Below are positions 26,181 through 38,826 of a DNA stretch of 64,000 nt, piece by piece. Position 1 is the first letter of the stretch; each line of letters starts with the position of its first letter. The stretch is from Brugia malayi (Eukaryota > Nematoda > Chromadorea > Rhabditida > Onchocercidae): assembly GCF_000002995.4 (NCBI RefSeq), contig NW_025062479.1, positions 2,067,721-2,131,720 of the forward strand. The letters run 5' to 3'. The notes beneath the pieces were generated by a model that had not been told where the DNA came from, made no database searches, and saw only the letters and a program-made list of their open reading frames with translations. A program made the position numbers and the translations under genes.

Positions 26181-29100
26181 TTAAACAATGATGTGTAATT
26201 TTTGATTTTGTTTATAAGTGAAATTATTAGAACCTAATATAATAATTAGATTATTTTGATACGGAAATAAAATGGAATAATTTAAAATGCTCAGTTTTCA
26301 ACAAATCAAAATGGAAAAAATTATGAACTTTTAATTTTACTACTATTTTATCATTTTTTTTTTTTTCTGAAAAATTTAACTAACAGAAAATTTTTTTTCT
26401 GCATTTTTATGTTATAAAAATTGTAATGCACAAATATTTAAATAGCATTTATTATTATGAATAAGTGGAAGTGAATATTTGTATTACATTTCTTAGCATA
26501 TAATTATTATTTAACTTTGTTGTAATTTATAGCATATCCTCTCTCACTCCTTTTTTTTTTCTTTGTATCTTTCTCTCTTTATTCAGAAAGCAAGATTGTC
26601 ATTACATATAAATTTCCAACCAATGATTAAAAAATATTGGAATGTAATAATCATATATCAGATGTGATAAGGAAAGAACAGAACGAAGATATGAAAAGAG
26701 CTTTGAAGTGATAAATTGTATTGAAAATTTATTGATTATAAAATACAATATTATATTTTTATATTTTATTTAATGTAATTTTTAAGAAAAAAAAATATTT
26801 ATATATTTATAGGTATCTTCTCTTACACTCTTAAATATTTCATTTTTATTTCACAAAATAAAAATATATTATATCGGAAAAAAAACTTTTCCTTGTTTAT
26901 TATTTTAAATGGATATTTATTATTACTCGAGATAAATTTGTTACTCTAGTGAAGAGAATGCGGAAACAAATTAAAAAAAAAAAAAGGGGGTGAAAGATTA
27001 CATTCTTCTTTTTTTAAATATATATATTCATTTATTTATTTATCATGATTCAATTAAAAATAAAACGAAAAAATATCGTGCCAACATAATTATTTGGCGA
27101 ATTAATTTTATTGAATTTTTTTAAACAAAGAAATATGAAATGGAAAAGAAAATAACACGTTCGTGACTAAAAAATTGTAACCAAAATCCATGAAAAATAA
27201 TTTTATTATTAAAAATGACTAATTTAAGAAACGAAAATAGTTTTCTCATCTAATTTACAAAATACTATTTTATCTATTATCATCATTTTGAAATATAATT
27301 AAATAACTAATATGAGTTTTTATTTACATTATACGGTGAAAAAAAAAAAAAAAATTAATGCGTGCAGATTTGTTTACTTAATAAATGAAATATTTTCTAA
27401 TCTAAGTTCCATCTTCAAATATCCAAAATTGTTGGCGTCATTTTTTTCCTTTATATGCATTTATTATTTTTGTATTGTTTCCAAATTCGAATTAAGAATT
27501 TCGATACATCGAAATAACAGAAATTGAAATTTGTTTGGTTAACTGGAATTTATTTAAATTATTTGAAAGAATCACAATTTTTAGCAAATATTTTCTTAAA
27601 GTACGATAGTTTAAATATCACTAAATTGTCACTATAACATGCCTTACTGTTTCTAATATTTTGCTAATAGCTAATATTCATATCATTACCGTTTATTCTT
27701 TCACTTAAAATCTGTCAACTTAAATAAAAAAAAAAAAAAAGTAGAATGCTTGCTTTTACATCATATTGCTTCGAAAATTCTATTTCGTTATTATAGGATT
27801 AAGTGCATTTATTTCAAACAATCATCAATGAATAGAATGAAAAGTGAATTTTGATAAATAGTAACCTATTTAATCAAAGGAAAAAGCAAAAAAAAAAAAA
27901 AAAAAAAAAAAGGGAAAAAAGCAAAAAAAAATTATAGAAAACGATCAAATAAAATTCATTTTGTATTTATAATGCTATTTGTAAAAATATATTTTTAAAA
28001 TATATTTAAAATAGTACAAAAGCTGACATGATAAAGTGCCATTGAAAAATAAAATAACATATACGTATGTTTTATAAAAATGTTAAATAATTTAATTCAA
28101 GAAAATTTCCTATTTTTTTTATAAAAAAGAAAAAAAATTTTAGCAGTGGCAAAGAGTAAAAATCAATGAGAAAATTATACTGTTTTTCCTTTCTTTTTTT
28201 TTTTCTGAGTTAAAAATTTTAAAGTGATATAACGCAGAATGTCCGAATAAATTCCTGAATCTAATTATCACATCTATGGGGTGAACGCAATAGCACATAA
28301 TATAACTCATTTTATGATAAGATCAAATATTTATTTCATTTGCTAATTCCTGAAACCTTTCAATCATTTTAACATAATCCAAAAAAAATTCCTCTTGTGC
28401 AGAAATTTTCAATTTTTACTCTCATTGTATCACCTAGAAAAGTTATGCAATATAATTTTAAAACTTTGTTTAAATATATTATTAATAAATGTCTTGCTTA
28501 TGCTATAAATAATAGTTAATGTAACCATAGAATAATACTACTTCAAGACAAATTCTTTCTTTTAAATATTTCCAAAACTAATTACTAAAAATACGGAAGA
28601 AGTAATTGGAGGCAATAAATGAGAGAAGTAAAATGATTTAAATAATATGGTAATAATGAAACAAATTTAACTGGCTGATATAAAACTAAAAAATTGATAA
28701 TAATAGTTGAAATTTAATTGATGTATAGGAAAGATTGCATATTAGAATGGATTTAAATTGTATAACATTAAAAATAATTGTTGGAAATAGTAATCAAATG
28801 CAGCATTGAAATAAATGCATTAAGAAAAAATATGATGAATTAATTTAATGGACAACTCAAGCCGATTAATAAGAATTAATTGATAAATGATTATTTAATT
28901 ATGTAATTAAATAAGATAAAAGAAAGAAAGGGAAATTACTGGATTTTCATTTTTTTTCTTGTAGTTAAATTTTTTTCCAAAATTTTATTCTTTGAGGAAT
29001 TGCAAAAGATTGAAATAATGGTAAATATAAAAAAAAAAAAAAAAATTAGGGAAATATTCGAAAATAATAAACCGCGAAAAGATTGTAATTAAAGTTCTAG

Positions 29101-29306
29101 AAAGCAATAAGAAACAGAAAATATTTGAAGCGATGGAAAAAAGAATAAAGAAGAGGCAAGCAAATATAGCATAATGCGAACAGAACTAAATCTTTTGAGT
29201 AATTAATGAGGGTTTTAAAAAAATTCGCAATGATATTATTAAAAGATATATATCATAGAGTAGAAGAGATTATGAAGCAGTTAAGGAAAAAGATAAAATT
29301 ATTTAT
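26181..29306. other. gene-free AT-rich region, ~3.1 kb
   Basis: No exon with convincing splice sites was found. The sequence is A/T runs and short AT-rich words. It is upstream of the GPCR and may contain its promoter, but no motif stood out. Confidence 0.5.
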
Positions 29307-30079
29307 CTAATTATTATAAATGACTTCAAATACAGTGGAAAATTCAATCATTAGCAAGCAAAGTGAATTTGGAATTAAAAAATATGCAATAGTGTCAATA
29401 TTAGAGGGCAAAGGGTAATAGAGCTTTGCTAAGATCGACATAAATGAACGTATTAAAGGAATAATTGTCACAAATATTTGATCATTTTTCAGATTGCTGA
29501 AATCAGCAAAAGAAATGAGCCCTATAGTTGAAATAGAAAAAATAATGACAATATGGCCCAAACAATCAATTAATAAACATGCAATCATAATAAATCGATA
29601 TTGTGAAGGATAAGAAAACTGTGACTGCAAATAGTGCATGCACTGCTTGCATCCTTGCACTGATAGCGATAAATGGTGATAGGACCTGTTTACAAGTAAT
29701 TGAATTTGGTTTGGATTCGTAAAGAAGCTTTTTAATTAAGCATCTAATTAGCTGCATGATAAATCGGTAGCTGCATCAACAGCAATTATAAAAAGACAAA
29801 AGAATATTGGTGTCAACTTATATAACCATGGAAAAGTGAAGAGAAGGTTTATCATTTGTGTCACCAAGTTGATCACCACCTCACTGACTTTATCAAAATC
29901 ACACGAATTAATTAAGTAATCAAATTGTTGCTAAAATAGAATTATCGTCAGAAATAAATATTCGGTACCATTTATACAAAAATGAAGACAATACAGAATA
30001 TAACAGCTGATATGATATTTGTATGATAAGATGAACACATCAATGAGCAAAGTGCAAAAGTATTAACATTCAAAAATTT
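29307..30079 (-). pseudogene. degenerate multi-membrane-span (chemoreceptor-like) gene remnant
   Basis: Three blocks on one strand look like parts of a serpentine protein. Block 1 (29978-30079) follows a TTTCAATTTAG acceptor and encodes 34 residues ending SAVIFCIVFIF. A 47-nt GT-AG intron (29931-29977) joins it in phase 0 to block 2 (29748-29930): QQFDYLINSC ... LLFTFPWLYKLTPIFFCLF, ending at a TAA. Block 3 (29307-29660) encodes 117 residues including YRFIMIACLLIDCLGHIVII and AKLYYPLPSNIDTIAYF. An overlapping frame (29566-29757) also reads as a hydrophobic helix. I could not connect blocks 2 and 3 with GT-AG sites in one frame, so frameshifts are likely. T-rich DNA encodes hydrophobic residues by chance, so hydropathy alone is weak; the in-phase 47-nt intron is the better evidence. 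No family assigned. Confidence 0.4.
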
Positions 30080-30320
30080 CTAAATTGAAAAAGTCACAAG
30101 AAAGGACGATTGCATGAGTTAGTTATTGCAGCATTAAAGAAACAATTAGTGGCTTAGATCAAGATTAAAAGTTTCCCCTCTTTGCCCTTTTTATCTCATC
30201 TCATCCAGTAACTTCTTTTCTTCTTCTTTTTTTAAAAAAAAAGAAGAAAAGAAATTTTTTTCGTCTGATTTTTGATATTTTAGTCTAACATTTCAATAGC
30301 GGTGAAATTCTCCTAAACTG

Positions 30321-30345
30321 CGATCTAAAATATTTGTTTAGATCG
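30321..30345. repeat. 9-bp perfect inverted repeat
   Basis: CGATCTAAA (30321-30329) and TTTAGATCG (30337-30345) are exact reverse complements with a 7-base loop. An A/T-rich inverted repeat (TTCTTC...T runs / A runs...GAAGAA) sits just upstream at about 30220-30250. Confidence 0.85.
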
Positions 30346-33300
30346 TTGAAATGGTTGGTTAGTTAATTCGCATGATAGTAGTTTCTTGAGATAATAATTA
30401 AACTGATCACGTACAAAAAAAAAAAAAAAGGAAAAAAAAAACTATTTTCTCTCTTACTTCATTCCATCATAATCGAAAAATTCAGAAAAAAAGCAGAAAT
30501 GAAGTATTTTATTTTTCAATATATATTTTCATAAAATCCTATGAAAGCAATTTTTCTCTCAATCTTTTTATTAAATATTATAAATATTTTATAATTCTCA
30601 TGCCATATTTTGATTGTTGTGTGAAATTATGACCAAACATTCAAAGCTAAAATTTATAATCTTACAAAAACAGTGGAATATTGATGTTTCAAATATCAGT
30701 AAGAATCAATGCTGAAAGTAACTCTAAAAGTAACTTTGATCATTCATTTTTTGTTTGAATTTTAAAACTTTAAAGAAGAAAATTTGATTTGATACAAAAT
30801 TGTCATCAAAAATTATTATGGTTCATGCTAATATGATATGGCTGAAAAACTAATTTTTTGATTTCTTTTCTTTAATAAAAAATTTCTCGATGAGTTAAAA
30901 AGTAATTCTCAGTGAAATTTTAAATGTATTTTAACAGATCTGCATACAAATATAAAACACGATTAGGTTGAGCATTACTTTCATTCCTTCAATATTTAAA
31001 AATTAAAATGTGTAAATTAATCAAAGAATTAATTTCGATATGTATCGCAGGAAAAAATAAATAATTAAACTTAATATTATAAGAGACGGGGAAGCGAGAA
31101 AAGTAGAAAAAAGGAGGAGCAGGGCAAAAAAAAAAGATAGAAATGGTTCGAAAAAAAAAAAAAAAAAGGTAGAGCGAATAAAACACGCCAACTTCTCGAA
31201 AATAGCAATCTAGTCATTACTTCGAGAATCCAATCATCATGGCTTGGATAAATAAATAAAAAAAATTATGTTGATATAATATTATCTAAGGAAGCGTAAA
31301 ACAATATCTATTGCTAGAGCTTCTAATGGACATTAACTTCCTTTAAAAGATAACAGAGTTATTACTTTCATTAATGTTATTATTGATATATGTTATTCTT
31401 GATATTAATATTAAGTATTATTATCACTATTACTGCTATTAATATTATTATTATTAGTAGTAGTAGTGCTGGTATTAGTATTCATTTTGTATTTATTTGT
31501 TTACATAATTAATAATTTATTCTTTTGCATTACCAATTAATAAATCAATCTTAAAATATTGAAATGCACCGCCAAATAAGCAAATACGAAAAAAATGTCA
31601 TCTATCATTTCAACCAATAACATTTTAATCCTGTATTTTTATTATTAGTGAAATAATTTTAAACAATTTTTAATCCAATATAATTAATTACACTCGAACA
31701 AATAAAACAATAAAAACCAGCTGAGCAAAATTTTATTTTTTATTTTTTTTTTTTTTTTTACACAAGCATATGAAATATTTTTGCATTAATGATGCTTTAT
31801 TTTTTATTATCAGCTTATAATAACCGAAAATATAAGCAAAAATTTTCTATAATTGTCAATGAAAGTAAACAAACAAGTAAATAATTTCATTTTCAAAAAA
31901 GAAAATTATCATTTATTTTAGGATGAAGAAATATTTGGAAGAGCAAAAAAAAAAAAAAAGAAAGCAATGGTATATTTTTGTGATCCGTAATTGTGGTCGA
32001 CATACAAAATTATCATATTTTGTCAACTATTTACGCTATTAATTAATTGTCTCTGACATAAGTTATAATTGTTCATGTTGTTTTCATTTTTTTTGTTTTA
32101 CTCTAGATTTTTTTGAAGTAATTATCAAAAATTGATATGCCATTGAAAAGTAATTAGTATTTACAATTAATTGAAAGTTTAGCCTTTTTTTTTTAAGAAA
32201 AATGAATGTATAAAATTTTTGTATAAATTAATGTTTATGTATATATATATGTAATTTCTAATAATAATAATATTAGCGTCTTTGAAGGGATTAGATTTAT
32301 TTCTTTCATAAATTATAAATAAACTTCAATTTTAGTTTTCAAACTGAAGTGTTCCTAATTGATAGCATATACCCTAAATATCTGTAATGGATACTCGCTT
32401 TTTAAACGACGAGATTTATTTCATATCAAAAAATTTCAACAAAAATGAAACCGTTTTAATGTTCTTTTATATATCTTGCAGATATATAAAAGTATAGTGA
32501 TAGTATTGTGGGATAAAAAAAAAACCCTCATTTTTTTTTTTAAACTATTAGAATAAGAGCTGAATTTTTGACGAAGAATTAAGTTATAATGGAAAAACAA
32601 AATTTGCAAATATTTCACTTTTATCGAGATTTTCCACACTAACTAACTGTTTGAAAATAATTGAATTAATAAGTAATTTTATGCTGCAATTTTGAAATTT
32701 TTAATTCTTCCTTGAAGTTTTAAAAGCATTAACTGTTAAAAGACAACAATCATTTTTTTTTTTTTTTCATATTTTGCGGAATGTATGCTATCACAGAAAT
32801 ATAAGTGCATTATCGAGCCGATTAATTAAGCGATACCTTATTATGCTTCGATTTGAAATATATGAAAAAAAAAAAAACTATTAATACATATACACACACA
32901 TGCATGCACACAAATGACATACGCATGCATTTACCATACACTTGCATGCATTTATATATAATTTGCATAACAAATATTTTTGCTTTCTCTTTTTTTTCTG
33001 TATATTTGAATACTTATCAAAATTTGGATCATTTATGTTAATAGTAATTTATAATAATGAAGAACTGATGGACTGACTGGTCATTTTGTGGGTCATTTTA
33101 TGACAAATGGAGAAGAAATGGATGAGAAACCACTTTTTTTAATTAAAGGTTTTTTTTTTTTTTTTTTTTATTAACAAATAATTATAAATATTAAAAAGAA
33201 TTGTATTTTTGACTGATCGATTGGAAATTGTAATATGTAAATAAATTATTGTAATTTTATGAAAATGAAGGAGGAAAAAAATAACCATAAACAACCAATA

Positions 33301-35303
33301 TGGCCATTTTTATATTTGTTATTTGAGTCTGAATTGAATTAATGTGAAATATGATGAATTTGTTTGATTATAAAACTTTTTTCTGTGCTTATAAAACTGC
33401 ATCCATTTCATATGGTTAACTTAAATGTTATTGAATTTAATTCTTAAAAATTTGAAATTTTTAGGAATTAATTTAAAAATCAATGTTTTCTTTTTTGCTT
33501 TATAATATGGATATGGATATATAATATTTTAGCCCGAATTTCTTTCATTTTATTTGATTCATTTATTTTTTTTATTTTTTTTTTTTATTGCTATTTATAT
33601 AATAATTTTTTTTAAGCTTCGAAAAAAGAGAGCAAATTTGCAATGATTTTTTATTGGCTAAATTTGAAAGCAACTAGCAGTACTAAAGCATTCATATAGC
33701 TCAAACAAGAATCGTTAATGATGAAAGAACGCTGAAAATTAAAAAAGTAACGATTACTCATTGGAATTTGACAATGAGTAAAATAAGCAAAATAGCTAAA
33801 AATTTATGGGTTAGCTAAATTATAATCGTTTGACATTTGAAACAAATTGGAAAAAGTGAAAAATTTTAATGAATGATTGTCTCATGTATAATTTAATAAA
33901 TTATCATTTTTAACTGTCATACTTGCATGAATTTCATGCAATGAACAATTTCTGGATCGGAAACAATGAAATCATTTCAATGAGTTCGCGGAAAATGGAA
34001 CTCAAAAACAGTTCTCAAATTTAAATTTGTATAAAAAAAAAAAAAAAAAAAAAAGATGAAGGCCATAATTATTTAATTCATTCATGATCCTATTGCAATA
34101 GTTTTTTAATTCTGATGTACAATTCAATGCCATTAGGAAATATTGATTAATTAGAACGCAACTTTTACGACAAACAACATTTGCCCAATATAAATTTGAT
34201 GCTTCAAAAATTAAATGGATTTTCATCACACCTATTTTAGAACCAGCAAAATAGAAGAAAAAAAAAATTCATTAAATTCCGTATTTAGCAATTTAGAGAA
34301 CTTAATTTTTTTTCCTTGCTGACAATTTTGCTGATTGCTATTGCTGCATGACTGATTGAAGTTAAGATATTTTACATGAAATTATGATAATTTCAAATTC
34401 ATAGCTCAAAATTGCAAATATTTTTGTCCTAGTTTTATGTATTTTATAAGCACACTAATTTATTAATTTTTATGTTCCGCATATTATAAATTCAATGGAA
34501 AAAGAAAAAAATGAAAGAAAACTAAGCAATTGTCTTTTTCTTAAATAATATTCGTTTTTTTTACTTTTCCGTAATCATAATAATACTAATTATTATTGTT
34601 ATTATTATTATTATTTTAAATAAGTTTTATTAAAGTATCAAAAAATAAAGAAATAAGAGCAAAATAAACGAAAAAATTATGTAATATTTGTAAATAAGTG
34701 CAAGTTATCATCATATTCAGTATCAATTTGATTATAAATCCAACTGAAATTCAAATTGATTTAACATTAATATTGCAGCAGCAATCTTTTACTTTTCGCT
34801 TTTTCGTTCTTCTTTTTTTCTACTTTATTATTTTTTGCACCAATTAGTCAATTAATTCAAGATGATAATGATAAATAAAAGCTAACATTATTTTGTGCTG
34901 GAAAAAATTTCGGAAAAGAAAAAAGCACATTTTTACTTATTTATTAACATAGAAAAAAAAAACGATTTTTCTTAGATAATTAAGCAACACTAATATGCAA
35001 TAATATTTACATATATACGAGGAAACACAGGAAAAGAACGAAACTTATTACCAATTCATTTCATCGTACTTTCAGTTTGTAACAAATTATATGATTTCAT
35101 CGGTCAAACAGACATTTGTTGAAAATGTTACATTTATTAAACCATTAATTTCTCTTTGCTTTTACAATAAAAGACTGATATGATATGATATTGTTGTATC
35201 GGATCATAGTACATTCAGCAGCTTTGCAGTAAAATTCCATTGTATCATGGTGCAGTATAATCAAAGATTTTAACAAACTCGGTAGAAAAATGAAATAATT
35301 TGA
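30346..35303. other. gene-free AT-rich region, ~5 kb
   Basis: I see no supportable gene. Contents are homopolymer runs, a block of ATT/AGT trinucleotides at about 31431-31485, and a CA-rich patch at 32887-32945 ('acacacatgcatgcac...'). The 75-codon minus-strand frame at 34002-34229 is no longer than chance allows in this base composition. Confidence 0.5.
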
Positions 35304-35854
35304 TCACAATTTGATCAGCCCCATACGGGTAAAAATATCACTGAAAATAACCAATAAATTTGCATCATTATAAATTGGAATCGGTTTTTCGAATGATTTG
35401 TTATTCTCAAATTCATATTTAAAAATCGAAGAAAAAAAAATGAAACGAAAAATTTTATTTAATTAATTTCTTTCTTTCGTAATGATTAAGGATAATGAAA
35501 GTTACACTCAGAGGATTCAAATAAGTTAATTAGTCGTAAATTAGATAAATTAATGTAAAATTTACATTTTTTTGACGATAATCAGTGGTTTTTTTTTTCG
35601 TTTTTTAAATAAAAGAAAGCCATTTTAAATTGAAAGAATAAAAACGACTCATATTTGAAATTAAAATAATGAGATGGGTAAAATAATTACAAAATATTAG
35701 CATTGGTTAATTAAATAAATTATAGATGCTTGAATTCATGAAGGAATCAAATGAATTCATTAAATTATAACAATCGTTGCTGATCTTCATTTGGTAGTTT
35801 AGGACCAAGACAGATTGATAGCATTTCTCGTTTAATATCTCGCGGGAATATGTA
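35304..35854 (-). CDS. candidate last two exons of an unknown minus-strand gene
   Basis: Exon 35772-35854 encodes YIFPRDIKREMLSICLGP and then KLPNEDQQR with far less AT-biased codons than its surroundings. Its donor (TT before GTTATA) leaves phase 2. Exon 35304-35340 begins after a strong TTATTTTCAG acceptor, supplies the missing base and reads DIFTRMGLIKL followed by TGA, so the join is in frame. A possible preceding mini-exon (35960-35985, DEILKVILT, GTGAGT donor) also ends in matching phase 0. The acceptor of the 83-nt exon (TATATAG) is weak. No further upstream exons could be chained with confidence. I do not recognise the protein. Confidence 0.35.
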
Positions 35855-35985
35855 CTATATATTTATCTGCAAATTTAAATAAGTGCTTCATTTTCATCCA
35901 ATATTTTCTATGGTAATGGAAAAATACCATTAGCTTTTTATTTGATAAATCATTTTTATGACTCACAGTTAGGATCACTTTCAAA

Positions 35986-38794
35986 ATTTCATCTGTTTAT
36001 GAATTTGAAATGATTCTGAGAATCTTGAAATCTAAATTTTATGCTTTAATTTATGAAAGAATGATAATATATGTCATTGGTATAATGCTTATGATTATTT
36101 CATGATTTATTGCTTGACAGATTTCCTCGCCCAATAACTAGAGAACGTATTTCAATGCAGGAAAAAGACAATAAATTTGAGGAAATCGAATGATTGTGTC
36201 GGAAGAAAATAAAATGAAGAAAATTGAATGAAGTCGAATGAATTACAAATATCGGATAGGTTTTCAAAAATTTTATGTTTTTTACAATTAAATGATAATA
36301 GGAATGAAATGCTAATAACTTCTACCTTCGATACTAATTGATAATAAAAGCAGTATATATATACAAATGTGATTGGAAACTGAAAATGCATATTTTTGTC
36401 AGCTTTCAATTAATTTAATTCAAATATTAATATTTCCAATTAATTTGGTGCCTTGAAAAGATGCGCAATTGGCATATACATTTATTAAAGCTTAAAATTT
36501 TTCTCATAATTAAATAAACCTAAAAAGATAATTAAACACTCTAATGCTAATTCTTTTATATTTCGATGAATTGTTGTTATGCCTGAAATATCAAAAGTTA
36601 AGAATAGAAAAGAATTTATAACTTCTATTTTTATGTTTTTAATTTTTTTTATGAAAATTTAATCAGATAAAATTTTTAAATTTTTTATGAAAATTTTTTA
36701 ATTAAAGTCAGATAAAAATATATTTTATTAATTATGCTATCTATTGTAGAAGTTTTTAGAGGAGAGGCATTGTCAAGTAATTAACAAAATCGAAATTAAT
36801 TAAACAATAAGCATAATACTTGTCATATGTATGAAATACATAAGGTCTATCATTTTCTGTTTCCTACCAATTTGTTTATTACCTTTTACTCGTAAAAAAA
36901 TTTATTCATTTTTTATAGTTATCAGAATTTAAATGATCTGATTTTATTTATTTTATATTCGATCTTTCATTGCCAAATGTTTGTATCAAAATTTGTATCA
37001 ATTTATGAAAAAATGTGCGTTTTATAACAAACAATAGTAAATTTTAAATTAAAAAAAAAAAAGAAAAAACAATATATATATTGCTATATTTTGTTATTCA
37101 AGTTGATTAATGAAAAATTATCCATTATTCAACGTTTATTAAAGAATTTAATAATTCGCTTCATATGAATTTAATATTAATTAATAAGGATATGGCAAAG
37201 AAAAAAAAATTCGTTTCAAAATTATTTAAATCTTTCTTTCTTCTAAATTTTTTCTAATAGAAAGAAAACACTATAAATGATATTTTTGATATGCTTGATC
37301 AGAAAGGTGCAATCATCATTGCTTTCAAAAAATTAAGCATTATTATCATAATTTAATCCCTGAATTGAGAATTCAGTTAAAACTGTAGATATTGTCAGAC
37401 ATCGAAAGAAATTCTCAGGTGCAAAATTATTTTTATAATACTGGTAAATGAAGCTTTCTCAAATTTTGAATGATTTCAAAATGGAAAATTATTGCTTCGA
37501 TCAAAATGATATACAAATAATTTGTTGACATGAACATCTCAACACCTTAACATATTAGTAGTTGTTTTTTCTCCAAATTATCATTTTTTCTTTTATCTTG
37601 AATACCGGAATAAAGTAAAGTAAACCTTAATATTAAGCAAATAGCATTTGTCTTAAGTATTATTAAATTTTTTTTTTTGAAAGATTCTTTTTTTTAAGCG
37701 CCTTTGTTGGATTCAATTTTATGATTTTCTCAGTGCCTAATACTTTCTATTTCATTATTCACACGATGTATTCGCAATACGGAAGAACTTTTCATTTGCA
37801 TGAAGAAAAATTTTTTTCCTAATACAAAATTAAAATTCATTAAAATTTTTAAGAAATAAACTTTTATTGTTAGAATATTGCAAATTGTAAAAATTTATAA
37901 TTTAACAAACTATCTTCAATTATAGAATAATTTATTCTGCTATTTTGATAAAGTTCCCTCTTTCCATTACTAGTCACTCGTCATCGCAGTAAATTCATCA
38001 TTTAAATGTTGTCTTCTACATTATCTAATCAATTATGAGAATAGCATTAGTAATAGTAATTTAAATCGAATTATTGGTCTTTTAAAGATCGATAAAAACC
38101 TTACATTTTGCTAAAAGCAGCACAGCATCGAAAAAACGATAGTGAGTTAATTAATTAATTAATTTATTACACTGATGCTTATTTTCTTGTTATACATTTT
38201 AGGCTTTAAAATTTTATGATTTTAATTCAATTAGAAATTTCGAATGATTAAATGATTTCACATTTTTTTCCTGAATATTATCCATGAAACTTTAATTTTG
38301 AAAAAGAAGAGCACCATGTCATAATCGTATTCCTTTACTACCGCAAATGATTTTCATTGAAATTATGAATACATTATGTATATAACTGCTTTACTATTAT
38401 TATCATTATTATTAATAAACTTTGGTCTAACCTTTAAATTATAACCTAAAATTTTTTTTGCAAATTTTCTTCATTGAACAAACCTTTCCTACATTTGAAA
38501 TAAGTTAATTATATTTCACATGTGGTATTCCCAGGCTACATCATAATTCAAGGAAAAAGAAACTGTGAAGAAAGAGAAAGACAGAGAGAAAGGAAGCAAA
38601 AGGAGAGAGAAAAAGGAAGAGATAATGTTGTATGTAGTGTTCATTACAGCTTTTTTATCAAAAGTAATTTCAAAAATGAACACATTTGGGAGAAAACATA
38701 CTTAAGATTGATTTTGTAAACAAGCATATCTTCTATATCTATCTAAGATATTCATAAAACTATTTGCGAATAATAATAATTGGTAATGATAACG

Positions 38795-38826
<32 letters not shown>

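Noticed and set aside
34002..34229. 75-codon non-repetitive minus-strand frame
   Set aside because: Length is within chance expectation for this base composition and no splice chain or family similarity was found.
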